From Gymnopilus junonius (taxonomy: Eukaryota > Basidiomycota > Agaricomycetes > Agaricales > Galerinaceae), in contig JADNYJ010000080.1 in NCBI GenBank assembly GCA_015501075.1, positions 114,483 to 178,482 of the forward strand: a DNA stretch of 64,000 nucleotides, written 5' to 3'. Under the pieces are notes generated by a model. It searched no databases and was not told the DNA's origin. It saw only the letters and a program-made list of their open reading frames with translations. The position numbers were made by a program, and so were the translations under genes. Shown one piece after another: positions 11,980-23,014 of the stretch. How positions within the stretch are numbered: position 1 is the first letter of the stretch; the number at the start of each line of letters is the position of its first letter.

Positions 11980-14365
11980 CTAACCCAAAATTATTTCTTT
12001 CCAGGTCGGGCCCTCCAGTGCCTGGTTCAAATCTTGTTTTTCTAGTGACCCCAATCCAACTCGCTCTGCCCAAGCGCCCTTCCATTCAATAAGCATCATT
12101 TGATACTTCCACCCATCTTCTTCATCAAACCTTCCACCTCTCGCTCTTTCATCTCGACCTTCGCATATGAGGATGAATTCGTGAACCTCTGGGACATTGA
12201 TTTGATACCACTCAGGATTTACAAATACGACGCCAAGTTCGCGCCCATTGCGACCATAGATACCAACCCGAGTGCGTGTATTTTTGGGTCCTTGTGTCCC
12301 CAAACCTGGCATTGGAGGCCCGAAGTCATCAGCTTCGAGCTTGGGCGGGGCGAGGTTCGTCAAGCCTAAATCGTACGGAGACGGTCCAGAATTGGAGAAA
12401 CCCGGAACCAGGATTTGGGTTGTGACTATCCTCGTAGTACTCTGGTGCGCCCAACAATTTCCGAGGTGTGGGTGTAGTACGAGAGCAATCGAGTGGGAAT
12501 CGGTTCTGAGTTCTTCCACCATAAAAGTTATGGCCCTTAGAGAAAGAATACCCCGAATTCGAGACCAAAGTGTATTCTTCCGAATCGTGCGCCCTGCGTT
12601 GGTACCAAATGATCCAGGTGCGTTCCTTGAGCGCATTACGGACATTTCTAACGCTTCGATTATACCAGTTCCAGATGTTCGGCCAAGCCTCTCCCATCCA
12701 TCCAGCCCAACTCCAGCTCGGGGCGCAGGGTATTGTGGTAAAGTCGCGGACTCGGCGTTGCTGCGGCGCTTGTGATGCCCAAAGCAGGAACCAGTCGAAG
12801 AAACTATCAGGTATCCCATGGCATAAATTGGTGTCTAACTGCGTTCTGAAAAATCGAGCCATTCCAGCGAAGGCGTGGTGCACGTCTGATTGATACCCCA
12901 GTGCTAGCTTGGAGTAACCCTGGATCAATCCTTCGTACTGGCCTATGTTGTCTGGGTCCTTTGTCTTGCGATCGGCAGGCTCGCTTTGGTCTTCGTCGTA
13001 CCCTTCCTCACAGACGACGTCTTCTCGCCATTGGTCCGTGCCTTTACACCTAAAGACTGTTTGACCCCCATATAAATATGAGCTGACGATTGGCGAACGG
13101 TGTTCTTGGTAGCTGAAAATGCTGTATTTTAAAACGTTATAATAATCGCGAAAAATGGCATGCTTACGTCCAACCACGAGTAAAATAAACTTCATCTGCG
13201 ATATAGTCCTGGAATGTTTGCTTATACGCGAGCCTAAGTCCGGGATAAATTTCCTCAATCGCTTGCGTCTCGCCGCGTGAACCAGGATACAACCCAGGAA
13301 TACCTGCTCGAGCGTCTTTCCCAGCCGCTGCGACGATGGCCAAAAAAGCTGCACCATAAACTAGATCCATCTTAGAGATGGCGTCCATCTTGCTTCCTCC
13401 CTTCTGATCATCGTCCTGAATAATGCACAAACTATCAACCCAGAGATAGCGCAAATCCAGCCTTCTCACAACCTCCATTGCGTCCTGCACAGTTTTAGGA
13501 ATTTGGTTATAGTACTGTGGTCGTGCTAGTCCTCCGGGCCTTTGTAGGTCTGATAAGTTGTTCAGTAGTAATCGCAGGATCGTCTTCGGATCTATGGGCC
13601 CCCATACATAGCTCAATGTCACGTACTTGCATTCATGGGAGCGAGGACGACACAGTTATCGATGACATCGATCAAACGGAAGGAAGGAATCTCGTTTGTT
13701 GGATGTTCAACCGGTCTACCAAGCATAGGTGAAATGTCGCACTGAGATCCATGCGCATTCTCACACATTGACATCCAGTTTCTGACGATGGAAAAGTCGA
13801 TTTCATCTTTGATGAGTCGAGGTAAAGATGCTTTAGATATAGTAGGAACATCATTGGCCAAGATGGTGATTTCTGGGAAGAGGTGAAGTCGACGACCTGC
13901 TGAGGGTAAACCATCGCCTCCTTCTTTCTGAGCAGAGGGGTTGAGAGTACGAATATGATCTGTTGTGCGCCAGTCCAATGTAACTTTGATCCGTTCCCCA
14001 TCTTCATAGGTTGGGAGTGCTGGCCCGAGAGCCTGAAGGACCAATCGGCAGAGTGGACAACTAGCCTTCAGTTTGATCTCGTCGACGAATCCAAGTTGAA
14101 TAGTTCCGGATCCACTCCTTTCTTCATCCGAGTCGTCTTCGTCTGAGAGGGCTACGAATTGTCGGGGTGTGAGATGAAGTCCTCGACAGATATTGCAAAG
14201 AGAGTCTCCAGATTTCGCCAAGTTTGAGGGAACAGGAAGTAAGGGAGGAGCCGCGACGCCGCCACTCGCAGTGCCATCATCATAGTCATCATCGCTGTCT
14301 GATAAGGGCTCCCACATGGCCGGACCATCGTCGTCTTCCTCGCGGTAAATGCGTAGTCGGTCCAT
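11980..14365 (-). pseudogene. HET-domain protein, frameshifted twice (about 776 aa)
   Basis: HET (heterokaryon incompatibility) proteins mediate non-self recognition and cell death in filamentous fungi. The N-terminal 200 residues carry a Cys-x2-Cys...Cys-Pro-Leu-Cys segment. The HET core follows: Tyr-Val-Thr-Leu-Ser-Tyr-Val-Trp-Gly, Arg-Tyr-Leu-Trp-Val-Asp-Ser-Leu-Cys-Ile-Ile-Gln-Asp, and Thr-Arg-Gly-Trp-Thr-Tyr-Gln-Glu across a 55-bp intron (13113-13167). Downstream come Pro-Ser-Trp-Ser-Trp-Ala-Gly-Trp and a long C-terminal part. Two single-base shifts break the frame, one lost base just before the HET core (about 13622-13640) and one extra base in a C-run (about 12343-12350). They cancel, so the gene is otherwise full length. 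Recent pseudogenisation and assembly error are both possible. Confidence 0.82.
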
Positions 14366-15319
14366 CGATACAGCGCTAGTAGATCAAATCAGAAAGTGGG
14401 TTGAATAGAAACCAGAGGACCAATGGAACGGATCGGATTCTTAAGCGGACTATTATATTATATTGACTGTCATTAGGCTGTTTAGGGATATAAAGTAAAG
14501 TTTCTTCCATCCCGCTGATTTTTTTAAAACTGTTACTCATGAGAATCACATATAGTAAGGAAGGATAAGGCCTATGATTAGGCGATAAGGTAAGCGCTCA
14601 TAAAAGATTGGCGCTAGCATTAAATTTTGAGGAGACGACGGTTGCTACCAGTACGTGCCGATCGCTGAGTGGAGTAAGATGCCGGTTATCTTCTATATCT
14701 TCACATTCCCTCCTTCTTAACATACTTAGAAGCAACGAAGGAATATAGGTGACGTGCTGTGATACATTCATCCTGCCAAATGTAAATAGTACCTGTCCAA
14801 GGACATTCACACTTACGTTTCGTAAATAGCCTTCCATAGACTCCTTCAAGTCTTTTGAATAATGTCTGGATAACAATCTTACCTTATCGATTCAGCTGAC
14901 CATAATTCGACCAAACTGAGCTTTCAGGCGATAGATGGCTGCCGGTAAGAGCAAGCGCAATAAGTTCTTCTGATCTTGACAATCAGTTGACATCGGCAGC
15001 CTAAATTACCGATTCAGAGCTATTATTGAACCTGAGCAAAACGTGCCAAATCAAGGATCTGTCCTCTGATACTTGAGGGGAAATATCGTTCTTGGACTCT
15101 GACCATATCACTGATACCTAACTGAAGATCGGCAAAGCCACCCGCAACGATCTTTTGGGGCTTGTCTGTACATTATGCCGTGCTGGTCCATTCTCTTATG
15201 AAGGATTCCGCCAAGCCGTTTCGGAAGGCATTACACTAATACCACGGGTTACTTCTATTGACGACCTGGACCCAGATTTCGGAATCCATCAACAATGAGG
15301 TTGTACTTGGTGTAACATA
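14366..15319. other. Shared intergenic region between head-to-head HET loci
   Basis: No gene is supported. This roughly 1-kb stretch separates the starts of two divergently oriented HET loci and so should hold both promoters. The minus-strand frame at 14598-14876 has no recognisable features. Confidence 0.4.
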
Positions 15320-17248
15320 GTGAGACGGACCAGGATGGGCTACCGCAGACAAAATTTCCCTTCCGGAGAGGAGAAAGTGGAAATCAGGATTCAGATACAG
15401 GCGGGCTTGAGGAAGAGCCTACTATTTTTCTCAACGGCGAAAAAGCAGCAAACTATACGATCTATGCCAAACAAGGTGAATTATTTCGTACGATTGCCAC
15501 GACTTTTCCGTATTTTCCTGACAATCACGCCCTTAATTGCAACTGAATTCTTCAGGTGAAGCGCTGTCAAAGAGCTTGGAAAAGAGGTCACCATCTTCAA
15601 GAAAGAGCCTTATGCGGACTATCAACGGGTAATAGAATGTGTCAAGGCATGCAGTGACCACGAACACTGCAACACAATTGAAGAGACGTACCTCCCTACT
15701 AGGGTTATTGATTCCGACCCTTCCAAACCACGCCTGTTCGAAACCCAGCGGAAGATAAAAGGCCTCTATTGTACCCTCAGCTACGCGTGGGGTGGAGAGC
15801 AGCATCAGAAAACTACCACTTCTAACGTCAAGACCTACATGGATGAAGGCATCAATGTCCCCGTCCCTCAGACAATCGCGGACGCCATCTTTGTTACGAA
15901 TAAATTGGGTGCAGATACCTTTGGGTTGACCTCTCTGCATTATCCAAGACTCAAAGGAAGACAAGCTCAGAGAACTCGGAGATATGGCTCATATCTATAG
16001 TGAGGCCTACATCACGATTCAATTCTATCTTCGTTTCGCGCTGATCAAGGCTTCCTCCCTGACGAACGCCCACCGGATGTGCTACCATACTATATTGACA
16101 AATCAAGAACGCCCAGTCATATGATGATGGAATATGAAATACCTCGTCAAACGCCAGGCTTCGGAAAATATGAGACAGTTGTCATGCATAGACCACTTGA
16201 AAAATGCGGCTGGTGCTTGCAGGAAAGCACGCTTTCACCCCGAAGGCTCATCTTCCAGCCACCCCACCTTTCATACAAATGTCGAAGTTTTATAGAGCTC
16301 GATATCACGCGACTGTCGCCATTCAATCGCGTGTTTCAAGAGGACCAGACTGCCTTTCCCGCAGATGACCACATCATATTTCCAACCAATAAAGGAACCT
16401 CCAACCATGAGGTCGACTTTGAAAAGTTCCGTGAGCGGTGGCGTCAGGTCCTCCTGAATTACTCGGGACGCCAGATTACTGCCCCTTCTGACAAATTTGT
16501 TGCCTTGGCTGGTGTAGCTGAAATATTTGAATCTATCTCAAAAGATCGTTACATTGCTGGCTATGGGAGAGTACCTTCATAGACGATCTATTTTGGCAAA
16601 CCTGGCCTCCTATGGGTCCGGATGAAGCACTTCTTCCTCGGCCAGAAGGATATCGTGCCCCAACGTGGTCGTGGGCGTCTGTTGACTCCAAGTTAAAATT
16701 GGAGACATTCTGCCCCAAGACATCTGATGCATCCTATGAAGGAGAAATAGTCGAATGCAAAGTGACTCCAAAGAGCGACCTACATCCCCTTGGTGAAATT
16801 GCTGACGCAAAACTAACGTTGAAAGTAAAGATGTACCCCCTGATGCGCAATGGTTAAAACTGTTCATTTACAGAAATCAAAGGACCCGTACCGGTGACCA
16901 GTTTGTGAGCACTGCGTCGGCTTGGAAGTGGCTCCCTCCGATTGGCACTGTTTGGAGCCAACTGAGGGCCCGACGAATAGCAATGATGAAGAAGAGCGAA
17001 TAAGAGGGATTATATTCGATTCAACGGAGGGAACGGAACCTGATATTTCCAAGGATTTTTATGTCGTCATCCTTCGTGCAGGCCGGCAATGGGGAAATCA
17101 GGGCGATTGGATGCTTGGACTGATCATGGTGCGCGTTGATGGTGAGGTCGAACAGTATAGGAGGATAGCAAAATTGGACCTCCTGTACCACTTCCAATGG
17201 CCTGACTGGTTTGACGCAGCCCCTCTAAAGACCGTTACCTTAGTTTGA
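15320..17248 (+). pseudogene. Second HET-domain gene, decayed
   Basis: Pieces of a HET protein lie in order but in different frames. They are Tyr-Cys-Thr-Leu-Ser-Tyr-Ala-Trp-Gly-Gly (about 15770), then Leu-Cys-Ile-Ile-Gln-Asp with Leu-Gly-Asp-Met-Ala-His-Ile-Tyr-Ser-Glu-Ala-Tyr (about 15930-16010), then Gly-Trp-Cys-Leu-Gln-Glu with Leu-Ser-Pro-Arg (about 16210), then Tyr-Arg-Ala-Pro-Thr-Trp-Ser-Trp-Ala-Ser-Val (about 16650) and a C-terminal frame 16922-17248. Frameshifts occur near 15920 and 16570 and stops interrupt the 5' part, so no intact protein is encoded. A splice pair near 15455 and 15553 may be a relic intron. It is only distantly similar to the neighbouring HET gene, so this is probably not a recent tandem copy. 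Confidence 0.8.
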
Positions 17249-18726
17249 TGGCATCCTTCATAATACAGACTGAACTGAATATAACCAAGGGAATCAAACA
17301 GGTATTTGCATCTCTTGTGTCCGAATACCCCATGTACATATCTAGGAGAAATTTCGGTGAGAGGACCGCAGCTGATAATCTTCTCTTCTACTTACTTTTT
17401 AGTTCACCAGGGAGTGACCCAATGCTTTCCATCTACTAGTAGGGCAGCGGACCTTCCCCTTCACACCCGTGTCTTTAGAGGTTGATGAATTGGCCGATGT
17501 GGACTGTTTGTGCATTGGTACACGATATCAAAGACGAAGGAGAGAGCTGACGACAGGACGAGTCGGAGATAAAATTTGGGGCTGGATAGCGGTGTTGGTG
17601 AGACAAAAAGAAAAAGAAAAAGAAAAAGAAAAAGGAAGGAGGAAGGAGGAAAGGAGGAAGGAAAGGGACACTTCCTCCTGGTCTCAACTTCATCAATAAC
17701 CCTCTCTGACCTACCCAATCAAGGCCATTGCATGCCTTGAGCCTCCGAGGCTGTAATTTTAGGTACGGAAGCTGACTATTTTTAATTTTCATGCCTGCGG
17801 CACTGGATACTCACATAGATGATGAGAGTGACCCTTTTCTTATGCCTTTTTTCTAAATCTTATTCACTGTGCAGTCCAGATACTGATACACCGTGTGATT
17901 ATGGGAACTAGGCCCTACTGGTAATAGCATGATCATGACTTCAAGCTGAGTCTCAGTTGATTTTCTTGAGAGTACATGGACTAGTGCATTCAACCTTTTA
18001 ATTGCAATGTTATATATATATATATTTATTTCCTGTGATGCCATGCCTCAATGATGCTATGGTAGCTCTAATTTTCGCCATTGGCGGCGTTCCGAGGTGA
18101 TGGCTTCACAAGGACTCAGACTCAGAGCGCCGGCTTCTGGAATGACCAGTCATGTTCTTCGCTTACATGATATTATTTTCGAACTCAGAGTCAGAATCAG
18201 CCAAATTTGGGGACAGTCTGAGTGGCGAGCAAGGCCTGGACATGGGGCCTAGGCTTTGACTAATCAGTTTCATGAGTGATCCTTGCACAAACCTCACATG
18301 ACTGAGTTGAGTTGACCATTTTCAGTCTTCTTTGGGTTTTCATCAGATTCTATATAGGTCTAATAACAGTTGTGGTTCAGGTGAAGCAGTGGCACAGCAC
18401 TGCGGTTCTTCACATTGGCTGTGAAAAATGATAAGTCACTCTGGAACCTAACCTATTTTTGCTGCACGGCATTGTCCAACCTCCGTCGTAGGAGTGACCT
18501 AAACTCCCTTGCACTCAATCTGCCTACAAGATCTTCATCCCACAACATCTAGCTTCTTAATGAATATATAAGCAGCCCAAGGCTGTCACTTCACAGCTAA
18601 CTCGACCTTTTCAACCATGCCTTACTGTAAGCATAAAACCTCTCTTAAATAACTTGACTTATTTACTTATTTACTTAACATATCTTACAGTTGAATGCCA
18701 GTGGCGAGGTAACAACTTAATCTGCA
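17249..18726. other. Intergenic region with simple repeats
   Basis: No gene is supported. It contains the A/G microsatellite at 17605 and a short TA run near 18012-18026. A short ATG exon at 18617 followed by a GT...AG pair leads directly into the 180-bp repeat at 18727, but encodes only about two dozen residues and is not called. Confidence 0.4.
17605..17663 (+). repeat. GAAAAA-type microsatellite
   Basis: About seven units of a GAAAAA-like repeat grade into GGAAGGA units. It is purely low complexity; the Lys/Glu frame over it is not a gene. Confidence 0.85.
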
Positions 18727-18906
18727 ATGAGCCTGAAAGGCTCATCTTAGGATAAGATAAGGTCAGGCAACAGAACCAAACTGATTTAATCATTGTATTA
18801 CCTAATCTCATCGATGAAAGAATCCTCAATGAGAAAATGTCTCTTCATCTCTTTCAAGGTTTGGTTCTGCAAAAATCCTTCTCAGAGGTCTCTAAGCATC
18901 CTTTTT
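18727..18906 (+). repeat. 180-bp direct repeat, copy A1
   Basis: It is nearly identical to 25194-25373. It begins ATGAGCCTGAAAGGCTCATC, which contains a 7-bp-arm hairpin (TGAGCCT/AGGCTCA). It is interpreted as the left terminal repeat of the YR retrotransposon. Confidence 0.8.
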
Positions 18907-19236
18907 TCGAACATTTAGTAGACACCTTTCATATCCATTATCCTTTCAGCAAAAGTTTTCTCTTTGAACACCAAATTTAAGATAGATTCTCATCCTTGTT
19001 TGAAAAACTTTCCCTTTTCTCACTTGTCTTTTGATAATGGCCGAGGTTCCTAACCCCCCTCCTCCTAACTTGTTTTAGTGGGCCACTGCTTTGCATGGCA
19101 GGACAATGCTTTTCCTACTTCACAAATAGTATTAGACCATCTATATATGATGATAGGTAAAATTTAAATATATGCCCTTCAGAATAAAATAGAACACACC
19201 TTGAACAGCAAATCCGATAGTACCTTGGCACAGATA

Positions 19237-20139
19237 TTAGATTATGTAAGCGGCGGAGGAACGCTGCTGATATAATCACACACCCAGCTCCAGATACTAA
19301 TAATAAGTCAAATCTAAATATAGCTGCCTTTTGCCACACACTGCTGGCACATGAGGCATTTGTTGAAGTTCATATTGCATTAACTGATGCTAACTGCAAA
19401 ATATACTAACCATTGTAACCATAAACCACAGTCTGGTTAGCAGTTAGTCCAAATTTTAGAATTTTTGTAACTGCTTAAAACTGGTCTTAACCAGTTAGGA
19501 CCAGTCATAAAATTCTGACATTTTGCACGATTATACCCACATATTATAGCTTTTGAACGACCCAGAAAACGTAAAATTCGGTTGAGAATTAAGAAAGTTA
19601 TAGCAATACTCGCAAAAATTGTTGAATCTGCTCTAATTTTATCATTTCTCAACCATTTGTGATGTTCTTGAGCTCGTTTTGACCGTAAAAATTGTGATTC
19701 ATTTAGTTTACACTATGAGACAATTATTTATGCCAAAAAAACTGGTTATAACTGGTTGATAACTGGTTATAACTGTAACCAGTTAAAACCAGTTATATAA
19801 CTGCAAATAACTGTAACCAGTTAAAACCAGTTATATAACTGCAAATAACTGTAACCAGTTAAAACCAGTTATATAACTGCAAATAACTGCACAAGACTGA
19901 TCAAGACCAGTTAGTTGCAGTCTGGTCCAGTTATTTAGACATTTCTAATTTTACCTAACTGGTCTCGGTCTCAGTTAGGGTCCTCGGGCACCCAAAAATT
20001 GGACCAGACCAGACTTTCAAACATTAATTCCAGTGGCCCTGTAACTTATTATATTATATAAGCGGTGGAGGGATGCTGCTTATATCAGTGGATAAGATAC
20101 AGCATTTAAAAATAATCTGAATCTAAATATAACTGCCTT
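19237..20139. mobile_element. Possible nested element flanked by about 95-bp direct repeats
   Basis: Segments 19237-19331 and 20048-20139 are diverged direct repeats (shared GTAAGCGG and AATCTAAATATA blocks). Between them, from about 19430 to 20022, the DNA is dense in ACTGGTTA/TAACCAGT motifs on both strands. It appears to have inverted ends around AGTCTGGT and GTCCAA. No ORF is recognisable. It may be a small non-autonomous element inside the larger retrotransposon. Confidence 0.4.
19771..19884 (+). repeat. Tandem array, three identical 38-bp units
   Basis: Three perfect head-to-tail copies of a 38-bp unit start at 19771, 19809 and 19847. Each contains AACCAGTT twice. The identity of the units points to recent slippage or conversion. 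Confidence 0.92.
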
Positions 20140-20700
20140 GCACTAGGGCTCCATTCACAGCCATCTTCCAAAAACATATTTCCATCAAACAAGCCCATTA
20201 ATATTTATACATACAAAACAAGTTTCACAGCAGTAAAATTTAACAACAAACAGAGAATACTGCCATGACAAGAACCAATGGTTTGTTGAAGAAAAAGAAC
20301 ATGGCAGAAGAATATGCCGGATAAAGCTGGACAAGCACGCCATTGCCTTGACTGCAGAGCCAGACAAAGCCGAACAAGCACGCCATTGTCCTGATTGCAG
20401 ACATGTTGAGATGCTGCAGGATCACGGAGTGTTACAAGAATGTCCTCTAAAAGAACGATGTTTTACTTACGTAAAAGCATCATAACCCTCCAAATGCTCA
20501 AGGTCCTGAAATTCAGAATCCAGTGGCAAACAATGCTGCCCTGGTGCCCAATCCTGAAGCAGCTCCTGTCCGGATTCATCACACCCACCTCAATCCGGAT
20601 GTCATGCAGTTGCTCAAAAGTCTTCTGCTATACAACAAGCTCGAAAGCTTGAAGCGGGGGTAGCAATGGAAAGTTTTCCCATCCAGGGAATTCTTACACA

Positions 20701-21678
20701 TTGTCCTCTTCCTTTCCATCAAGCAGCTCGAAGAGTCCCCTCCCTGCTTGCTGCATCCTTTGCGGACAGAGGGGACACTCTGTTTTCACCCATTCCAATG
20801 ACTCATCTCCCCCAAAGTCCAGCGATGGTAAACCTACCTGGGCAAATTTATTAACCATGTCCTTCACACTCCCAACAATCGAGAAATATGCATCAAGTTC
20901 AATGTCAGAGGCAAATGGGCTGATTGCACCCACTCAAAAGATGAGTGAGCCCATGTCTGCTCATACTGTGGGAAGAGCCACTACGCCTTCTCCTGGACCT
21001 GCAGAGCCTGTCCAGCTGACGTTTGAAGAGTTTCTCACCACCACATCTCCTCCTCACCTGATTTACACTGACTTCTCATCCTCAATTGCCCATAGGCCCA
21101 CTTTCAACCCTTCCATCCACCTTCACAAGGATGTCTTCTCCAGGGTGGTCCACCCTTACAACACTGCCACTTTCAAGACACTCTTGCACATACATAACCT
21201 CTTGCAATTTTATCCTCAGCTCGTACACAATCTCCATCATGGCTTTCCTCTGGGCCACATGCCTAAAATTCTTGAGACTGTTATTATCCCAAACAATGCA
21301 TCATTCTTTGAACACCAAGATGTGATTCTGGAGTACCTTTGAAAGGAGGTGGATTCAGGCCACATGTCGGGCCCTTATACTCATGGTGAAGTAGAGTGCA
21401 TCCTTCGGGGACCTTTCTTCACCTTGCCTATCATTGCCATTGTCCAGCCACAGCCTGGAGATGAACCCGACAAGGTCAGAATTTGTCGACACCTCTCGAA
21501 GAGCACAAAAGACCATGCCTCCATAAATTCACATATTTCGAAAGAAGATTTTCCCACTAGATTTGATACAGCCTCCAAAGTGGCCAATATAGTGAGTTTC
21601 TCATACCTCATGTCCTCCACCCTCGCAAACACTGCATTTCCACAATGTTGGTGCAAGCGCACTTCTTCCATGTATTAG
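20701..21678 (+). pseudogene. YR retrotransposon gag/reverse-transcriptase N-terminal region
   Basis: One frame runs through the interval, interrupted by TGA at 21340-21342 and ended by TAG at 21676-21678. Past the first stop are Gly-Pro-Tyr-Thr-His-Gly-Glu, Arg-Gly-Pro-Phe-Phe-Thr-Leu-Pro and a His-Leu-Ser...Ser-Ile-Asn/Asp-like pattern. This matches the N-terminal fingers of DIRS-type reverse transcriptases. Upstream, about 20330-20420, a Cys-x2-Cys segment sits in a short 46-bp duplication and may be a remnant of gag. The first stop fits a CGA-to-TGA change. Confidence 0.6.
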
Positions 21679-21847
21679 GGTGACTTCGGCCCTGTCGTTG
21701 CGCCCTTTCTCTTGTTGTCAAGGCTCATGCCAACATCCTTCAGGATTTATGGTCTTCATACCATCATCACACATATCCTTTGGGATCATTGGCTTATGAT
21801 GTCATCATCAGATCACCCATGCATCCCCTGGTACCCAAGCATGTACC

Positions 21848-23014
21848 ATGGACATTGCCAAATTCCATCGCACCTGCCCCATTCATCCTTCACATAAACC
21901 ATGGCTGGTCATCCAGGGTCTTCCAAATCAGTTCTATATTGACCATGCACATCCCTTCAGGGCCACCTCTGTGAGCAGTAACTCAAGCATGTCCGCCAAT
22001 GCTGCCATTGACATCTGGGAGGCCAAAGGCATCTTTTCTATCCCAAAATATGAGGACAACCTTGATGCTTTCTGATTTCCTATGCCTTTAGGCCATTATA
22101 TCGAGGGCGACTACAGATATGACTATGACAAAGAGGAGATGCTTTGCCACATAGCACCTCTGGGTATCCCATGGCACAAAGAAAAGGGCGACAATGTGTT
22201 TGTCTTTGTTATGAAATTCATCGGCTTCCTGTGGGATATTCCCAAGAAGATGGTCAGCCTGCCAAATGAAAAATGCCTCAAGTTCTTGGGACGCATTCGC
22301 CAATTCCTTGACAGGTTCTCCGGTCACCCTTGCCAACTGTTGGACATTCAGAAAATCCATGGCTCATTATGCCATGTGGCATTTGTCTATATGGATGGTC
22401 ACTCCCACCTTGCCTTGCTCTCCAACTTTGCTTCAAAATTCCCTTTCAGCAGGGAATACTCAGTCCTCTTCCCACCAAAATCCATCATCACTGATCTCAA
22501 GTGGTGGTTGGCCACTCTCTCAAAGGAGAATGTGTTCCGTCAACTACATTCCTGAGGCATCATGCAAGACCTCTATCTCTATGTTGATGCCTCCACCTCT
22601 TGGGGTATTGGCATTGTGTTCAGTGATCAATGGGCTGCCTTTCACCTAGCTCCATCCTGGAAGATTGCTGGCAGGGACATCTGCTGGCTCGAGACAGTAG
22701 CAATTGAGCTCCTCATCTACTTCCTCGAAGCACACAACTTTCACAATGTCTGCCTCCTCATCCACTCTGACAACAAAGGCACTATTGGGGCTTTAGACAA
22801 AGGCCACAGTAGAAACCATCACATCAATGCCTCTGTTGGCTGCACCTATGCCATCCTCCTCCCTCTTTTCATTACCCCTGAATTCAAATATGTTGCTTCA
22901 GCTGTGAACCCAGCAGACCCTATCTCGTGCAGAGAATTAGGGCCCCTGGGCAAGCAAATCTTTCCATTATTTATGCTCCCTGATGAGCTTCAAGCATGTT
23001 TTCCTTATGTCTAA
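21848..23014 (+). pseudogene. YR retrotransposon reverse transcriptase and RNase H
   Basis: A single frame spans the interval, broken only by TGA at 22073-22075 and 22553-22555. It shows Asn-Gln-Phe-Tyr-Ile-Asp, Ala-Ala-Ile-Asp-Ile-Trp-Glu-Ala and a catalytic-type Tyr-Glu-Asp-Asn-Leu (the usual second Asp of the YxDD box is Asn). Then come Phe-Ile-Gly-Phe-Leu-Trp-Asp-Ile and a connection domain. RNase H follows with Leu-Tyr-Val-Asp-Ala-Ser, a Glu in Leu-Glu-Thr-Val-Ala-Ile-Glu-Leu, and Ile-His-Ser-Asp-Asn. Both stops lie where Arg CGA is plausible. It is inactive as written. Confidence 0.8.

Noticed and set aside
12100..12893. Plus-strand frames of 89 to 167 codons
   Set aside because: Antisense shadows of the HET gene, which has clear domain motifs and a splice junction.
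17605..17663. Lys/Glu-rich coding region
   Set aside because: It is a simple A/G microsatellite with open frames on both strands.
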